Assembly (NCBI GenBank): GCA_016716305.1
Contig: JADJWP010000002.1
Span: forward strand, 248,001-312,000
Direction: 5' to 3'
DNA: 64,000 nucleotides
Source: Chloracidobacterium sp.
GTDB lineage: Bacteria; Acidobacteriota; Blastocatellia; Pyrinomonadales; Pyrinomonadaceae
A program made the position numbers and the translations under genes. Positions within the stretch are counted from its first letter, which is position 1. Each line of letters opens with the position of its first letter. Positions 51,084-59,633 of this stretch are shown here, one piece after another. The notes below the pieces were generated by a model. That model was given only the letters and a program-made list of their open reading frames with translations, ran no database searches and was not told where the DNA came from.

Positions 51084-51415
51084 TTCTTTCGCTCCTTTTT
51101 GTCCTGTTGCTTTAACTCGGCCAGCAGAACATCGAGCTGCTCGAACCGGCTTTCCCAGATCTTTCTGTATTGCTCCAGCCATTCGTCGATCTCTTTCATT
51201 TTTTCGATCTCCAGGCTGTAATAAATTTCGCGGCCGTGTCGCGATTGCGTCACAAGCTCGCATTCGGCAAGTATCCGGAGATGTTTAGAAACCGCTTGCC
51301 GCGTCGTGTGAAAATTCTCGGCGATCGCATTCGGCGTCATCGCCTGAATCGCTATCAACGCAATGATCGCCCGCCTCGTCGGATCAGCTATGGCCTGAAA
51401 AATGTCTCGTTTCAT
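51080..51415 (-). CDS. ArsR-family HTH transcriptional regulator
   Basis: 111 residues with a winged HTH: KRDIFQAIADPTRRAIIAL, PNAIAENFHTTRQAVSKHL as recognition helix, and LVTQSRHGREIYYSLEIEKM as wing. It lacks metal-binding cysteines, as is usual for ArsR proteins paired with SRPBCC genes. The stop overlaps the SRPBCC start (ATGA). A perfect palindrome lies just upstream of the chosen ATG 51415; the upstream ATG 51451 would overlap the palindrome, so 51415 is preferred. Likely autorepressor of the ArsR-SRPBCC unit. Confidence 0.88.
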   Translation of the reverse strand: MKRDIFQAIADPTRRAIIALIAIQAMTPNAIAENFHTTRQAVSKHLRILAECELVTQSRHGREIYYSLEIEKMKEIDEWLEQYRKIWESRFEQLDVLLAELKQQDKKERKK

Positions 51416-51430
51416 ATCAACGAACAGCAG

Positions 51431-51452
51431 TATGCAACCATTCAGTTGCATA
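51431..51452. promoter_or_regulatory. Perfect palindrome, candidate ArsR operator
   Basis: TATGCAAC-N6-GTTGCATA, an 8+8 perfect inverted repeat, lies 16 bases upstream of the ArsR start, and a further half-site GTGCAAC begins at 51459. Position and symmetry are what a dimeric ArsR repressor site would show. Confidence 0.6.
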
Positions 51453-51554
51453 TGTCAAGTGCAACCGAACGGTTTCGTAATGTGATTCGAGCGATTATCT
51501 AGGAGAGCGGTTTTATCAGGGTGTTATCTCGCGGATGCGCGATGCAATAAGCGC

Positions 51555-51911
51555 CTATTTCGGCTTTCGCAAGATCTTCTCCATTGTTTTGCCTTTGGCG
51601 AGTTCGTCGATGAGCTTATCGAGCCAGCGGATCTTTTGCATCAACGGGTCTTCGATGTCTTCGACGCGGATGCCGCAGACGGTACCTCTGATCAGTGGGG
51701 CGTTTGGGTTGAGTTTCGGGGCCTTTTCAAAAAACTCGCGAAAGCTGGTCCGCGTCTCGATCTGCTTGGCGAGCCCGGCCTTCGTGTATCCCGTGAGCCA
51801 GCGAATACATTCGTCGACCTCATCTTTCGTGCGGCCTTTCTTCTCCGCCTTCGCCACATAATGCGGATAAACCCCCGCAAAACTCATTGCATATACTCTG
51901 TCGTTTGGCAT
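51555..51911 (-). CDS. DUF2200 family protein
   Basis: 118 residues, strongly matching DUF2200: RVYAMSFAGVYPHYVAKAEKKG, DEVDECIRWLTGYTKAGLA and GTVCGIRVEDIEDPLMQKIRWLD (read as VCGIRVEDIEDPLMQKIRW). Function is not established; the fold looks all-helical. The start was set at ATG 51911 with GAGGTGG upstream; TTG 51926 is less likely. It ends before the ArsR operator region, and overlaps no neighbour. Confidence 0.85.
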   Translation of the reverse strand: MPNDRVYAMSFAGVYPHYVAKAEKKGRTKDEVDECIRWLTGYTKAGLAKQIETRTSFREFFEKAPKLNPNAPLIRGTVCGIRVEDIEDPLMQKIRWLDKLIDELAKGKTMEKILRKPK

Positions 51912-51922
51912 CGATAACCACC

Positions 51923-52744
51923 TCAACTCTCGGCCGTTTTCGGTTGCGGATAAGCAACTTGCCGGTCTTTCAATACGCCGGTCGAAATCAACAGGATCAA
52001 CAGGACACCGAAGCTTGCTACGAACGTTGCGGTTTCATTCAACGAACCTACAAATTCCGTCAAAGGCTTGATCAGATCGAAATAGATCAGCAGTGCGTTG
52101 ATAAGTTGATTAATCAGCAAAAATGATCCGCCCAGCAAGACCGGCCAACCAAATCTGCGATTCTTTACACAGTACATAATTCCTATGACCAAACAAATCG
52201 CAAGGCCAGTCAAAGCGGCGGTTCCGAATCTGTAGAAAGTTTCCGGCCCCTCGATCTTAAATTGGGGCACCCATGCAAGCAACGTGAAAAATATGGCGAT
52301 ACCCATAAACAACAGCGTCGTGCTCAACAGAAATGCTCCATGGATCGCCCGCCTTTTCCGCAGCACAAATCCCATTAGGATTAAGAAACCTAGCTCCAGA
52401 GTTCCCATCACGTTTTGGACCAACAAAGCATCGCCTTCGCCAGAGATCATCCCCTTGCGGGCCGAGTGAACTGACATAAGAGCGGTTGAAGCAACCAGCA
52501 AAGGGCCGAATAACAAGATCGACAGCCCAACGGTTTTATGACTTAGAAAGCTTTTCTTCCCGATCAGGGTGAGCTGGATAAGCAACAGCAGCAGCCAAGC
52601 AAACACCGTAATTACGTGGAGATAGTGATACGTAGTCGGCCTAGCATCAGCCCCGAAAAAGATCTTCCAGAACCCTGCGATGCTTAATAGAATTACGGTT
52701 ACGATCAGAACATAATCGAGAATGTACTGTCGCACGACCTTCAT
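51923..52744 (-). CDS. Polytopic membrane protein, unknown
   Basis: 273 residues with about seven hydrophobic segments. Histidines occur at helix ends (YHYLHV, HKTVGL), which can suggest haem or metal binding, but no known cytochrome motif is complete. The region TTYHYLHVITVFAWLLLL is reminiscent of DUF420/DUF2306-like proteins; this is a guess. It lies 21 bases after the FAD/Fe-S oxidoreductase gene stop on the same strand, so it may be transcribed with it. Confidence 0.65.
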   Translation of the reverse strand: MKVVRQYILDYVLIVTVILLSIAGFWKIFFGADARPTTYHYLHVITVFAWLLLLLIQLTLIGKKSFLSHKTVGLSILLFGPLLVASTALMSVHSARKGMISGEGDALLVQNVMGTLELGFLILMGFVLRKRRAIHGAFLLSTTLLFMGIAIFFTLLAWVPQFKIEGPETFYRFGTAALTGLAICLVIGIMYCVKNRRFGWPVLLGGSFLLINQLINALLIYFDLIKPLTEFVGSLNETATFVASFGVLLILLISTGVLKDRQVAYPQPKTAES

Positions 52745-52765
52745 CTTAATCTCAATTCCTGTCCG

Positions 52766-54646
52766 TTACCCCGCTCCATTTCCATTCCTTTCGATCTGGA
52801 CTAGATTGCCTACGACGGTTGGTCCGTATTTGAGGTGGCCGGCTTTGGTGATGTTGTACCAGAAGGCCTGCATGTCCCAGGCGGCGGTGGGGCAGCGTTC
52901 GGCGCAGAGGCCGCAGTGGAGGCAGACGTCTTCGTCCTTGACCATGACACGGCCGGTTTTTAGACCGTCGGCGACGTAGATGTCCTGCTTTAGATTCAAT
53001 GCGGGAACTTTTGTGCGTTGCCGAATGTCGGCCTCTTCGCCGTCTGCGGTAAACGTGATGCAGCTGGTCGGGCAGATATCCACGCAGGCGTCGCACTCGA
53101 TGCATTTTGGGGCGTCGAAAACGGTCTGCACGTCGCAGTTTAGGCAGCGTTCGGCTTCCTTGTAGCCCGCGAGCGGGTCAAAACCGAGTTCGACTTCTTT
53201 TTTGCGGTCTTTGAGCGTGAATTCTTTCGGAGCCTGCGGCACGGCGAGGCGGTCGTATTCGTCGATGGTGCTGTCGTAGGCCCATTCGTGGATTCCCATC
53301 TTCATCGAATGAAGATTTACGAAGGGCGAAAGGCGTTCGGTCTTTACGTCTTTGCCGTTGCAGAGAAGATCGATCGAAACCGCGGCCTGGTGACCGTGGG
53401 CGACGGCGGTGATGACGTTCTCGGGCCCGAAGGCAGCATCACCGCCAAAGAAGACCTTTGGATGCGTTGATTGAAAACTGACCTTATCAACGACAGGCAT
53501 TTCCCAATTGTCGAACTCCACACCGCAGTCACGCTCTATCCATGGAAAACTGTTCTCCTGGCCGACGGCGATCAGGACATCGTCTGCCGGATAGAACACG
53601 TCGGGTTCGCCCGTCGGCACAAGGCTGCGTTTTCCGTTCGCATCATACTTCGCCTCAACCTTTTCAAAGGTCATGCCCGCGAGTTTACCGTTCTCGATAA
53701 CAAACGATTTCGGCACATGGTTGTCGATGATCGGTATGTCCTCGTGCATTGCGTCTTCCTTTTCCCAGGGCGAAGCTTTCATCGATGCGAACGGCGAACG
53801 GACGATGACCTTCACGTCTTCACCGCCGAGTCGCCGAGCGGTTCGGCAGCAATCCATTGCGGTGTTGCCGCCGCCGAGGACGATAACCGTCTTCCCGATC
53901 TTGTCGGTGTGTTCAAAGGCCACCGAGCCGAGCCAATTGATGCCGATGTGAATATTCGCATCGCCTTCCTGACGACCCGGCAGATCCGGCAGATCTCGTC
54001 CCCGCGGAGCCCCGGTGCCTACAAAGACCGCGTCGTAATCCTGTTCGAGGATTTCCTTGAGCGAGGAAACGTAATGCTTGAAATGGGTGTGGATACCGAG
54101 ACGGAGGATGTAATCGACCTCGTCGTCAAGCACCTGCTCCGGCAAACGGAATGCCGGTATCTGCGAACGCATGAAACCGCCACCCTTGATCTGCTCGTCA
54201 AACAAATGAACCTCATAACCCAGCGGCGAAAGGTCCCTTGCGACCGTAAGCGATGCAGGACCGGCACCGATCAGTGCGACCTTTTTGCCGTTCGGGGTGA
54301 ACGGCCCCTGGGGCATGTATGGAATGACATCGTCTCGATTGTCGGCGGCAACGCGCTTCAATCTACATATGGCAACTGGCTCTTCGTCGATACGGCCGCG
54401 GCGACAGGCGGGCTCACAGGGTCGGTCGCACGTTCGACCAAGCACGCCCGGGAAAACGTTGGAGTCCCAATTGATCATGTAAGCTTCGGTGTACTTACCC
54501 TCAGCGATCAGACGGATGTATTCCGGAACAGGCGTGTGTGCCGGACATGCGTATTGACAATCTACGACCTTATGAAAGTATTCGGGATCCTGAATGTCTG
54601 TAGGTTTCAAGTCGATATTTCCTTTTGTTGTGAGTATTTGCCGCAA
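52766..54646 (-). CDS. FAD-dependent oxidoreductase with GltD-like and two ferredoxin domains
   Basis: 626 residues. The N-terminus has the Cys set of GltD-type proteins (CQYACPAHTPVPEYI, then GRTCDRPCEPACRRG). A FAD site follows (VALIGAGPASLTVARDL), then an NAD(P) site (VIVLGGGNTAMDCCRTARRL) and FFGGDAAFGPENVITAVAHG. The C-terminus carries two [4Fe-4S] clusters (CIECDACVDICP and CLHCGLCAERCP). This resembles NADPH-ferredoxin oxidoreductases or the electron-transfer chain of KorAB-type complexes, for example NfnB/GltA-like enzymes. It could move electrons between ferredoxin from KorAB and NADPH; this pairing is inference. Confidence 0.9.
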   Translation of the reverse strand: MRQILTTKGNIDLKPTDIQDPEYFHKVVDCQYACPAHTPVPEYIRLIAEGKYTEAYMINWDSNVFPGVLGRTCDRPCEPACRRGRIDEEPVAICRLKRVAADNRDDVIPYMPQGPFTPNGKKVALIGAGPASLTVARDLSPLGYEVHLFDEQIKGGGFMRSQIPAFRLPEQVLDDEVDYILRLGIHTHFKHYVSSLKEILEQDYDAVFVGTGAPRGRDLPDLPGRQEGDANIHIGINWLGSVAFEHTDKIGKTVIVLGGGNTAMDCCRTARRLGGEDVKVIVRSPFASMKASPWEKEDAMHEDIPIIDNHVPKSFVIENGKLAGMTFEKVEAKYDANGKRSLVPTGEPDVFYPADDVLIAVGQENSFPWIERDCGVEFDNWEMPVVDKVSFQSTHPKVFFGGDAAFGPENVITAVAHGHQAAVSIDLLCNGKDVKTERLSPFVNLHSMKMGIHEWAYDSTIDEYDRLAVPQAPKEFTLKDRKKEVELGFDPLAGYKEAERCLNCDVQTVFDAPKCIECDACVDICPTSCITFTADGEEADIRQRTKVPALNLKQDIYVADGLKTGRVMVKDEDVCLHCGLCAERCPTAAWDMQAFWYNITKAGHLKYGPTVVGNLVQIERNGNGAG

Positions 54647-54797
54647 CGTAATGATAAATGATGTTTTGTCACAATGCTAGGAAAATGCTAAGCAAACACC
54701 GTGTCGAAGAAGATATTTCGCATACGTCACCAAAAGCAATTGGCAATGTGCGTTTGCGTACAAACAATCAAGTTTCGACTCAATACACTTGTAGGTT

Positions 54798-54980
54798 ATG
54801 GCAGAAGAAAATGGAACAGGAAGTAACGCAGTTTGGGCGATCGCACTGGTTGTCGTGGTCGCGATCATTGCAGGTGTTGTTTATTACAGCGGGGTCTTAA
54901 GGTCGAAGCCCGCTAAGGAGAGAGACATTGATATCAACGTAACTGTGCCCGCAGCAACCGCCCCTTCACCGGCTCGTTAG
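54798..54980 (+). CDS. Small single-TM protein
   Basis: 60 residues: a short N-terminus, one hydrophobic helix (about 12-33, VWAIALVVVVAIIAGVVYYSG) and a Pro/Ala-rich tail with charged residues. The family was not recognised. It precedes another tiny TM protein by 14 bases, suggesting a pair. AGG lies close to the start. The gene is divergent from the FAD oxidoreductase. Confidence 0.65.
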   Translation: MAEENGTGSNAVWAIALVVVVAIIAGVVYYSGVLRSKPAKERDIDINVTVPAATAPSPAR

Positions 54981-54994
54981 TAACTGGAGAACTT

Positions 54995-55204
54995 ATGCAA
55001 ACGGAAGTAATCGAAGTTGACGGCAAAGAGGTCGTAGTCCGTGAAGATACCGCGAAAGCACATCGATTCGTGATGTGGGGCTACATTGTTGCAGGTATTG
55101 GGCTCGGGATCATGGTCGTGCTTGGCATCTTTCTATATATCGTGGCGGCAGTTGATGGAAATCCTGATGCCCCCGCCAACTCAATAAACGCGACCCGCGA
55201 ATGA
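54995..55204 (+). CDS. Small single-TM protein
   Basis: 69 residues with a soluble N-terminus (QTEVIEVDGKEVVVREDTAK), one hydrophobic helix (about 29-51) and a short polar end. Not recognised. A good ribosome site (GGAG, six bases upstream) supports translation. Its stop overlaps an ATG (ATGA at 55201) opening a 39-codon frame, which is too short to call. Confidence 0.65.
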   Translation: MQTEVIEVDGKEVVVREDTAKAHRFVMWGYIVAGIGLGIMVVLGIFLYIVAAVDGNPDAPANSINATRE

Positions 55205-55509
55205 TCGGTCTCGAAATTCTTAACGCTCTTGCACATAGTCCATCGACGCCGCTATTTATAGAACTGGGGCCAACGAAGCCCTTTCACCATCGTCCATTGG
55301 GCAGATTCATCAAGCTGTAACAAAGCTGCTGTTCGGTCACGGAACGGACTACTGAAAAGGCTCTCCTTTTGTAGAACGTCTTCGCGCGTCACAAATATCT
55401 TCTCGTTATTTCTATTCGTTGAAGGCGGTGCCGGACTCGAATCCCGCACCGCCATTCATTTATTTTTGAAGCTCAACTGCAAAGCAGAGTTATGGACTTC
55501 CTTTGCCAG
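55205..55509. other. Intergenic region with a strong terminator
   Basis: 305 bases between the small TM genes and the CxxCH/VCBS gene (opposite strand). It contains an 8-bp-stem hairpin at 55424-55453, described separately, and a minus-strand reading frame 55252-55455 judged doubtful. Nothing else recognised. Confidence 0.5.
55424..55467 (+). terminator. Hairpin with T-rich 3' flank
   Basis: Perfect 8-bp stem GGCGGTGC/GCACCGCC with a 14-base loop that can add a GGA/TCC pair, followed by a T-rich stretch ending TTTTT (55463-55467). It can end transcription of the plus-strand small TM genes. The loop happens to look like a tRNA T arm but no tRNA is formed. Confidence 0.6.
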
Positions 55510-56961
55510 TTACTGGACAAACGCATTGGGAACCGGCTTGTCCGTTCCCAAACCGAAGGATTGAACACCCATTGTTCCGCTCGAAGTTCTCAAAATGTAC
55601 CAAGCGCCATTTCGATATATTGCGACATCTGTTTTGCCGTCGCCGTCATAGTCGGCCGGAACCGGGATGTCGGTGCTTAAGCCCCAATTCAAATACACAG
55701 CCTGACCATTTGAGCTCTGCTTTATGTACCAGGTTCCATTCCGAAATACTGCAAGGTCGGTTTTCGAATCACCATCGTAATCAGCGTTTACAAACCTATC
55801 AGTCGGTAGTCCCCAGAAATCGTATCTGATCTGCAGATTCGAGCTTTGAAGTATGTACCATTCTGAAGTCGATGTCCGAAAGACCGCCCTGTCGCGCTTT
55901 CCATCGCCGTCGAAATCGCCAGGCATCGGGATATCGCCCGAGAGTCCCCACGGCAAATAAGTGACGTCGCCTCCAGGATTATTTAGGGAGCCTCTGAAAT
56001 AAAAGCTGCTCTGCCCGCCGCCGACCGGTGCCCTGAAAACAGCCGGATCAGCTTTGCCGTCACCGTCCCAATCTCCAACGACTGCCGGATCGTCGCCGGT
56101 CTGTCCGAATCTCTCGATCCGAACGGTCGTGCTGGAACTTTGAAGGATGTAGAATGCTGCAACTGTTGGATCATCCGGGCGCCATACCGCGATATCTGCC
56201 TTGTCATCGCCGTCAAAGTCAGCAGGGGTTATATCGTCGGTTGAGATTCCCCACTGGATAGCGCCGACCCCGTTCGTGGTCTGATTCAAATACCAGGTAC
56301 CGGTAGATTGACGAAATACGCTGGCGTCCGCCTTTCCGTCGCCGTCAAAATCCGAAAAGCCGTGTCGAATTATCACGGGCGTTGCAGGTTGAGAGACCGC
56401 GTTGGTCGTGTAGGTTTGATCGCCGTTATCGTCGTCCTGATTGTCGCCGTGAAGGCCCGCGGCATAAAAGGTCACTGGCCCAACATTGGTTGCAGGTGCC
56501 GTCCAATTAAATGTCCACGAAGACGAACCGGTTTGGCCCGGAAAAACGCCAGCGGCGGCCTGTTCGATATAGCTTTTGCTATTAGCAGTCCTGATCCGGG
56601 TAGTAGCATTAACATTCGCGAATGTGCCCGCAGCCGTGTTCGATCCGGTGAGCGACGTGAGTTCAAACCCCCAACTTGACCGAGACATATCGGTTGTAGA
56701 ATTGTGCACTTGGATGGAATATGTTTGTCCCGGTACGTAATTGGTCGGAACGACTATCGAGAACTGTCCCGTTTGGGGATTAGATGCGTGGCAAGATGTA
56801 CAAGTGGACTCACCTGGAGCTCCCGTCCGACCTGCGGGTGGGCCCGAGGTGGATGCGATCGCTGTCGGAGACACGCGTTCTGTTGAAAAAACGATAAATG
56901 AAACGAATCCTGCAAATATCACGATCGTGATGATCTTCAGCGATCTTATAGCGGTTGTCAT
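55510..56961 (-). CDS. Secreted CxxCH protein with choice-of-anchor and VCBS/FG-GAP-type repeats
   Basis: 483 residues. Signal/TM N-terminus (about 5-27), then GPPAGRTGAPGESTCTSCH with a CxxCH haem-c site (Cys54, Cys57, His58) as in choice-of-anchor V proteins, a beta-rich domain to about residue 190, and six repeats of the DxDGDGKxDxAVFR type (FG-GAP/VCBS, calcium-binding beta-propeller blades), e.g. DFDGDGKADASVFR and DYDGDGKTDVAIYR. Likely an outer or extracellular protein. The start was set at 56961 with GGAGG nine bases upstream; the longer frame is unsupported. Function unknown. Confidence 0.85.
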   Translation of the reverse strand: MTTAIRSLKIITIVIFAGFVSFIVFSTERVSPTAIASTSGPPAGRTGAPGESTCTSCHASNPQTGQFSIVVPTNYVPGQTYSIQVHNSTTDMSRSSWGFELTSLTGSNTAAGTFANVNATTRIRTANSKSYIEQAAAGVFPGQTGSSSWTFNWTAPATNVGPVTFYAAGLHGDNQDDDNGDQTYTTNAVSQPATPVIIRHGFSDFDGDGKADASVFRQSTGTWYLNQTTNGVGAIQWGISTDDITPADFDGDDKADIAVWRPDDPTVAAFYILQSSSTTVRIERFGQTGDDPAVVGDWDGDGKADPAVFRAPVGGGQSSFYFRGSLNNPGGDVTYLPWGLSGDIPMPGDFDGDGKRDRAVFRTSTSEWYILQSSNLQIRYDFWGLPTDRFVNADYDGDSKTDLAVFRNGTWYIKQSSNGQAVYLNWGLSTDIPVPADYDGDGKTDVAIYRNGAWYILRTSSGTMGVQSFGLGTDKPVPNAFVQ

Positions 56962-57613
56962 TATTTTATCCTCCGTGAGACATATTGTATTGCGTGGGCC
57001 ATTCCGATGCTCTAGCTCGTTCGTGTCCACTCGGTTCGATTTCGTATAGAGAGCAGGCTGTCCATCAGCAGATCCAATATTCCTGGCCGAGAGTTTTCAC
57101 GATGAGATCGTAAATGCTCCGATCTGGAGTTGGAGCTTTTCGTCCGATCTCTTTATCACGCCGATGGCGGGCTTCAACGCGTGGTACACAAACCTGACGC
57201 AATACGGGTGCCACGTTAAAAGTGGTTGATTCCGAGCGTTTCAACATATCTCGTCAGGTATTTTGGTCTTGCTCTCAATTTGATAGAAAAGAGCTGTCGC
57301 GAACCAGTGCACGGACGAGCGCGAATAAATTCGCTGTTTTCGGACAATCGTGGCTGCCGTCTTCTTTATGCCGCAATGCGGAATTTTCGGTAACGACCAT
57401 ATGAGATTAGACATTCTCTTGTTTTCACTTTTCCAAAACAGGGCCATCCGGTTTCGATTCGTTCGGCCTCGATCAGATGCAGAAATTGCCGAATATTAGT
57501 TTCGGTACGCTTACTTTTAATTTGATGCCAAACGGTTTAAGATTTCGGGGGCTGTCTTCACATCCTTCATCTCGATTTGTGTGCCCAAATTCGCTGACGA
57601 AACCTGGAATATC
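56962..57613. other. Long intergenic region, no gene recognised
   Basis: About 650 bases upstream of both the CxxCH gene (minus) and the prepilin peptidase (plus). Reading frames of 60-68 codons occur (57065-57247 minus, 57241-57447 minus, 57222-57404 plus) but have no recognisable domain or ribosome site. The promoters of both flanking genes should lie here. Confidence 0.5.
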
Positions 57614-58510
57614 ATGACCTTTTTTGTTTCTACCTTTGAGTCGTTCAGCGGCTTGCCCGATGTCGTTGGCTTTATCCTCGTAGGTGTGTTCGGTGCCGCC
57701 GTCGGGAGCTTTTTGAACGTTGTGATCCATCGCGTGCCGAGGGAAGAATCCATCGTTTTTCCAAATTCCGCATGCCCAAAATGCGGAGCTGCGATAAAAC
57801 AGTACGACAACATTCCTATCCTCAGTTGGCTGTTACTTCGCGGAAAATGCAGAGGCTGTAAAGAACCGATCTCAATACGCTATCCGGCAGTGGAGTTGCT
57901 GAATGCGGTTTTGTGGCTGCTCGTTTTTTGGCAGTTCGGCCTTAGCCCGCTGTTGCCGGTCGGCTTGGTTCTCGTTTCGGTGATAGTCGCCCTGATGTTC
58001 ATCGATGCGGAGCACATGATACTTCCAAACGCGATAACCTACCCGTTCTTGCTTTTCGCGCTATCAGTCAGGTTGGTGCTCCCGCTCGTTTTCGGCGACG
58101 CAGTTTTCAGCGACATGTCCTATAGCCCGCTTTCCGGTATTCTGGTGGAGTATCCGGCTGCAGCGGTCTCGCTGCTTGGTGCGATCCTGGGTGCGGCGGC
58201 CGGAGGTGGTTCGCTTTGGTTCGTCGGCGAGGTTTGGAAACGATTCAGGGGTGTCGAAGCGATGGGTCTCGGAGATGTCAAGATGATGTTTGGCGTTGGT
58301 GCTCTTTTGGGCTGGCGATTGTCTTTGCTATCGATCTTCATTGCAGCCTTTGCCGGAGCAATTGTCGGCGGCGTTCTGATCGCATCAAAAAAGGACAAGA
58401 GTCTTCAAACTCAGATACCATTTGGGATCTTTCTGGGAATCGGGTCGATCGCGGCCTTTCTGTTCGGTGAGAGGATCATTGCTTGGTACGTGAATAACTT
58501 CATTCCTTAA
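57614..58510 (+). CDS. Prepilin peptidase (type IV, PilD-like)
   Basis: 298-residue polytopic aspartic protease that cleaves and N-methylates type IV prepilins and type II secretion pseudopilins. The zinc-binding CPKCG and CRGC pair, GSFLNVVIHRVPREESI, and both active aspartates (FIDAEHMILPN and GLGDVKMM) are present. No pilin genes are in the window. ATG 57614 (MTFFVST) gives a typical N-terminus; a GTG at 57581 extends it by 11 residues. It converges with the PP0621-like gene sharing TTAA at 58507-58510. Confidence 0.92.
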   Translation: MTFFVSTFESFSGLPDVVGFILVGVFGAAVGSFLNVVIHRVPREESIVFPNSACPKCGAAIKQYDNIPILSWLLLRGKCRGCKEPISIRYPAVELLNAVLWLLVFWQFGLSPLLPVGLVLVSVIVALMFIDAEHMILPNAITYPFLLFALSVRLVLPLVFGDAVFSDMSYSPLSGILVEYPAAAVSLLGAILGAAAGGGSLWFVGEVWKRFRGVEAMGLGDVKMMFGVGALLGWRLSLLSIFIAAFAGAIVGGVLIASKKDKSLQTQIPFGIFLGIGSIAAFLFGERIIAWYVNNFIP

Positions 58511-58803
58511 ACGGTCTTTGCCGATCCCTCTAGACAGCTTGAAGAACAATACACGATCTTATTTCCGAGCATAATGGCGTTATTTTCTGAAACCCATTTT
58601 CCACACTTAGAGCAATTGACAAGAACCTCATTCGAGCGGCCAGGCAAGTCGGATTTGCCGTTATTGACTTTCGGATTTCCGTCTCGAGCGGATTTGATCA
58701 TCCGCCACATCTGGATCACTGTCCAAATTTGACGCCGATATCGAAAAGCGGTCAGCCCGAAGAGTACCGCGATCACCAATAGAACTAAAAGGGCCTCTCT
58801 CAT
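58507..58803 (-). CDS. PP0621-family small membrane zinc-ribbon protein
   Basis: 98 residues: an N-terminal helix (about 5-22), a basic stretch, then CSKCGKWVSENNAIMLGN and YCSSSC, a zinc-ribbon-like layout with paired cysteines. The pattern fits PP0621-family proteins, whose role is unknown. The ATG overlaps the stop of the TPR gene upstream (ATGA), so they are co-translated. Its stop overlaps that of the prepilin peptidase gene. Confidence 0.75.
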   Translation of the reverse strand: MREALLVLLVIAVLFGLTAFRYRRQIWTVIQMWRMIKSARDGNPKVNNGKSDLPGRSNEVLVNCSKCGKWVSENNAIMLGNKIVYCSSSCLEGSAKTV

Positions 58804-59537
58804 TGTTTTGGCGGGTTCTGGGTCAATATCGACGATAGCTCATTCACCGCCGGACTTTTCGGATTGATGACCTTCAACTGTTCCAAAAGATCGGCGGCCT
58901 CGTCCCCGCGTCCCATACGCCAGAGGGTCTGAATCGCGAATTGAAGCGTCTTTTCATTCTTGGGGTCGATCTTTAATGAACGGTCGAATTCTCGCTTTGC
59001 AGCGGCCAGATCCTGCGGGTCCTGAAGAAAATAGGAAAGCCCTAGGTCGGTGATCACGTTGCTGTCCGTTGGATTATCCGCTAGCGCCGCTGAATAATAT
59101 TTCCGGGCTTTTTCAAAACTCTCGTTTTGTTTACCAAAGTAACCCATATCGAAATGAGCATTTCCGGCCGCCACTTTTAGTTCCCGGTCCTTTGGAGAAA
59201 GCGAAATTGCTCTTTCGATCAATCTGGCCGATTCACCCAACAGCCGAACGTCCTGCTTCATCGAAGAATATCGGTAAAGCGCAAGGCCCAAATTACGCTG
59301 AAAGCCGAGATTTTCCGGACTTGCGTCAGCCTCAGAGATCTTGGCCTGGATCTCATTTTCGGCAAGTTCGGTCTGACCTGTTTGCTGAGCGGAACTGCCC
59401 GAGGTCGATCTCAATCGTTCGTTCTCGGCCCGCAGCACATCCATTTCGCCACGATTAAATGTATTTGCAAGGAAAAACCCAAAAGCGAATCCAAGCAAAG
59501 CAACGGCAGCAGCAACAAGGAAGGTATTCTTCTCCAT
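58800..59537 (-). CDS. Membrane-anchored TPR protein
   Basis: 245 residues. One N-terminal hydrophobic helix (about 5-25), a coiled-coil-like segment (GEMDVLRAENERLRSTS), then tetratricopeptide units such as AARLIERAISLSPKDRELKV, ARKYYSAALADNPTDSNVI and AKREFDRSLKIDPKNEKTLQ. An inner-membrane protein exposing TPRs, role unknown. ATG 59537 (MEKNTFLV) is preferred over the frame start at 59588. Translationally coupled to the zinc-ribbon gene downstream. Confidence 0.82.
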   Translation of the reverse strand: MEKNTFLVAAAVALLGFAFGFFLANTFNRGEMDVLRAENERLRSTSGSSAQQTGQTELAENEIQAKISEADASPENLGFQRNLGLALYRYSSMKQDVRLLGESARLIERAISLSPKDRELKVAAGNAHFDMGYFGKQNESFEKARKYYSAALADNPTDSNVITDLGLSYFLQDPQDLAAAKREFDRSLKIDPKNEKTLQFAIQTLWRMGRGDEAADLLEQLKVINPKSPAVNELSSILTQNPPKQ

Positions 59538-59633
59538 GTAAGGTGATTCTAACAAAACCGGCACGTCTAAGAAAAAACGCCGGCCCAAATGGACTGCGGC
59601 GTTTTACGTCGTCTGAGCTAATGGGACGTCTGG

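Noticed and set aside
53471..54661. 396-codon plus-strand frame antisense to the FAD oxidoreductase
   Set aside because: The opposite strand encodes clear FAD and Fe-S motifs; the antisense product is Arg/His-rich with no recognisable family.
55424..55453. tRNA-like T arm (GGACTCGAATCCC) in a hairpin
   Set aside because: No D arm, anticodon arm or acceptor can be formed around it; it is a simple 8-bp hairpin with a T-rich flank.
55252..55455. 67-codon minus-strand frame with protein-like composition
   Set aside because: It begins within the terminator hairpin, lacks a ribosome site and has no recognised family; kept as doubtful rather than listed.
57065..57447. Small minus-strand frames in the 650-base gap
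   Set aside because: No ribosome site, no domain and no clear codon bias; treated as noise.
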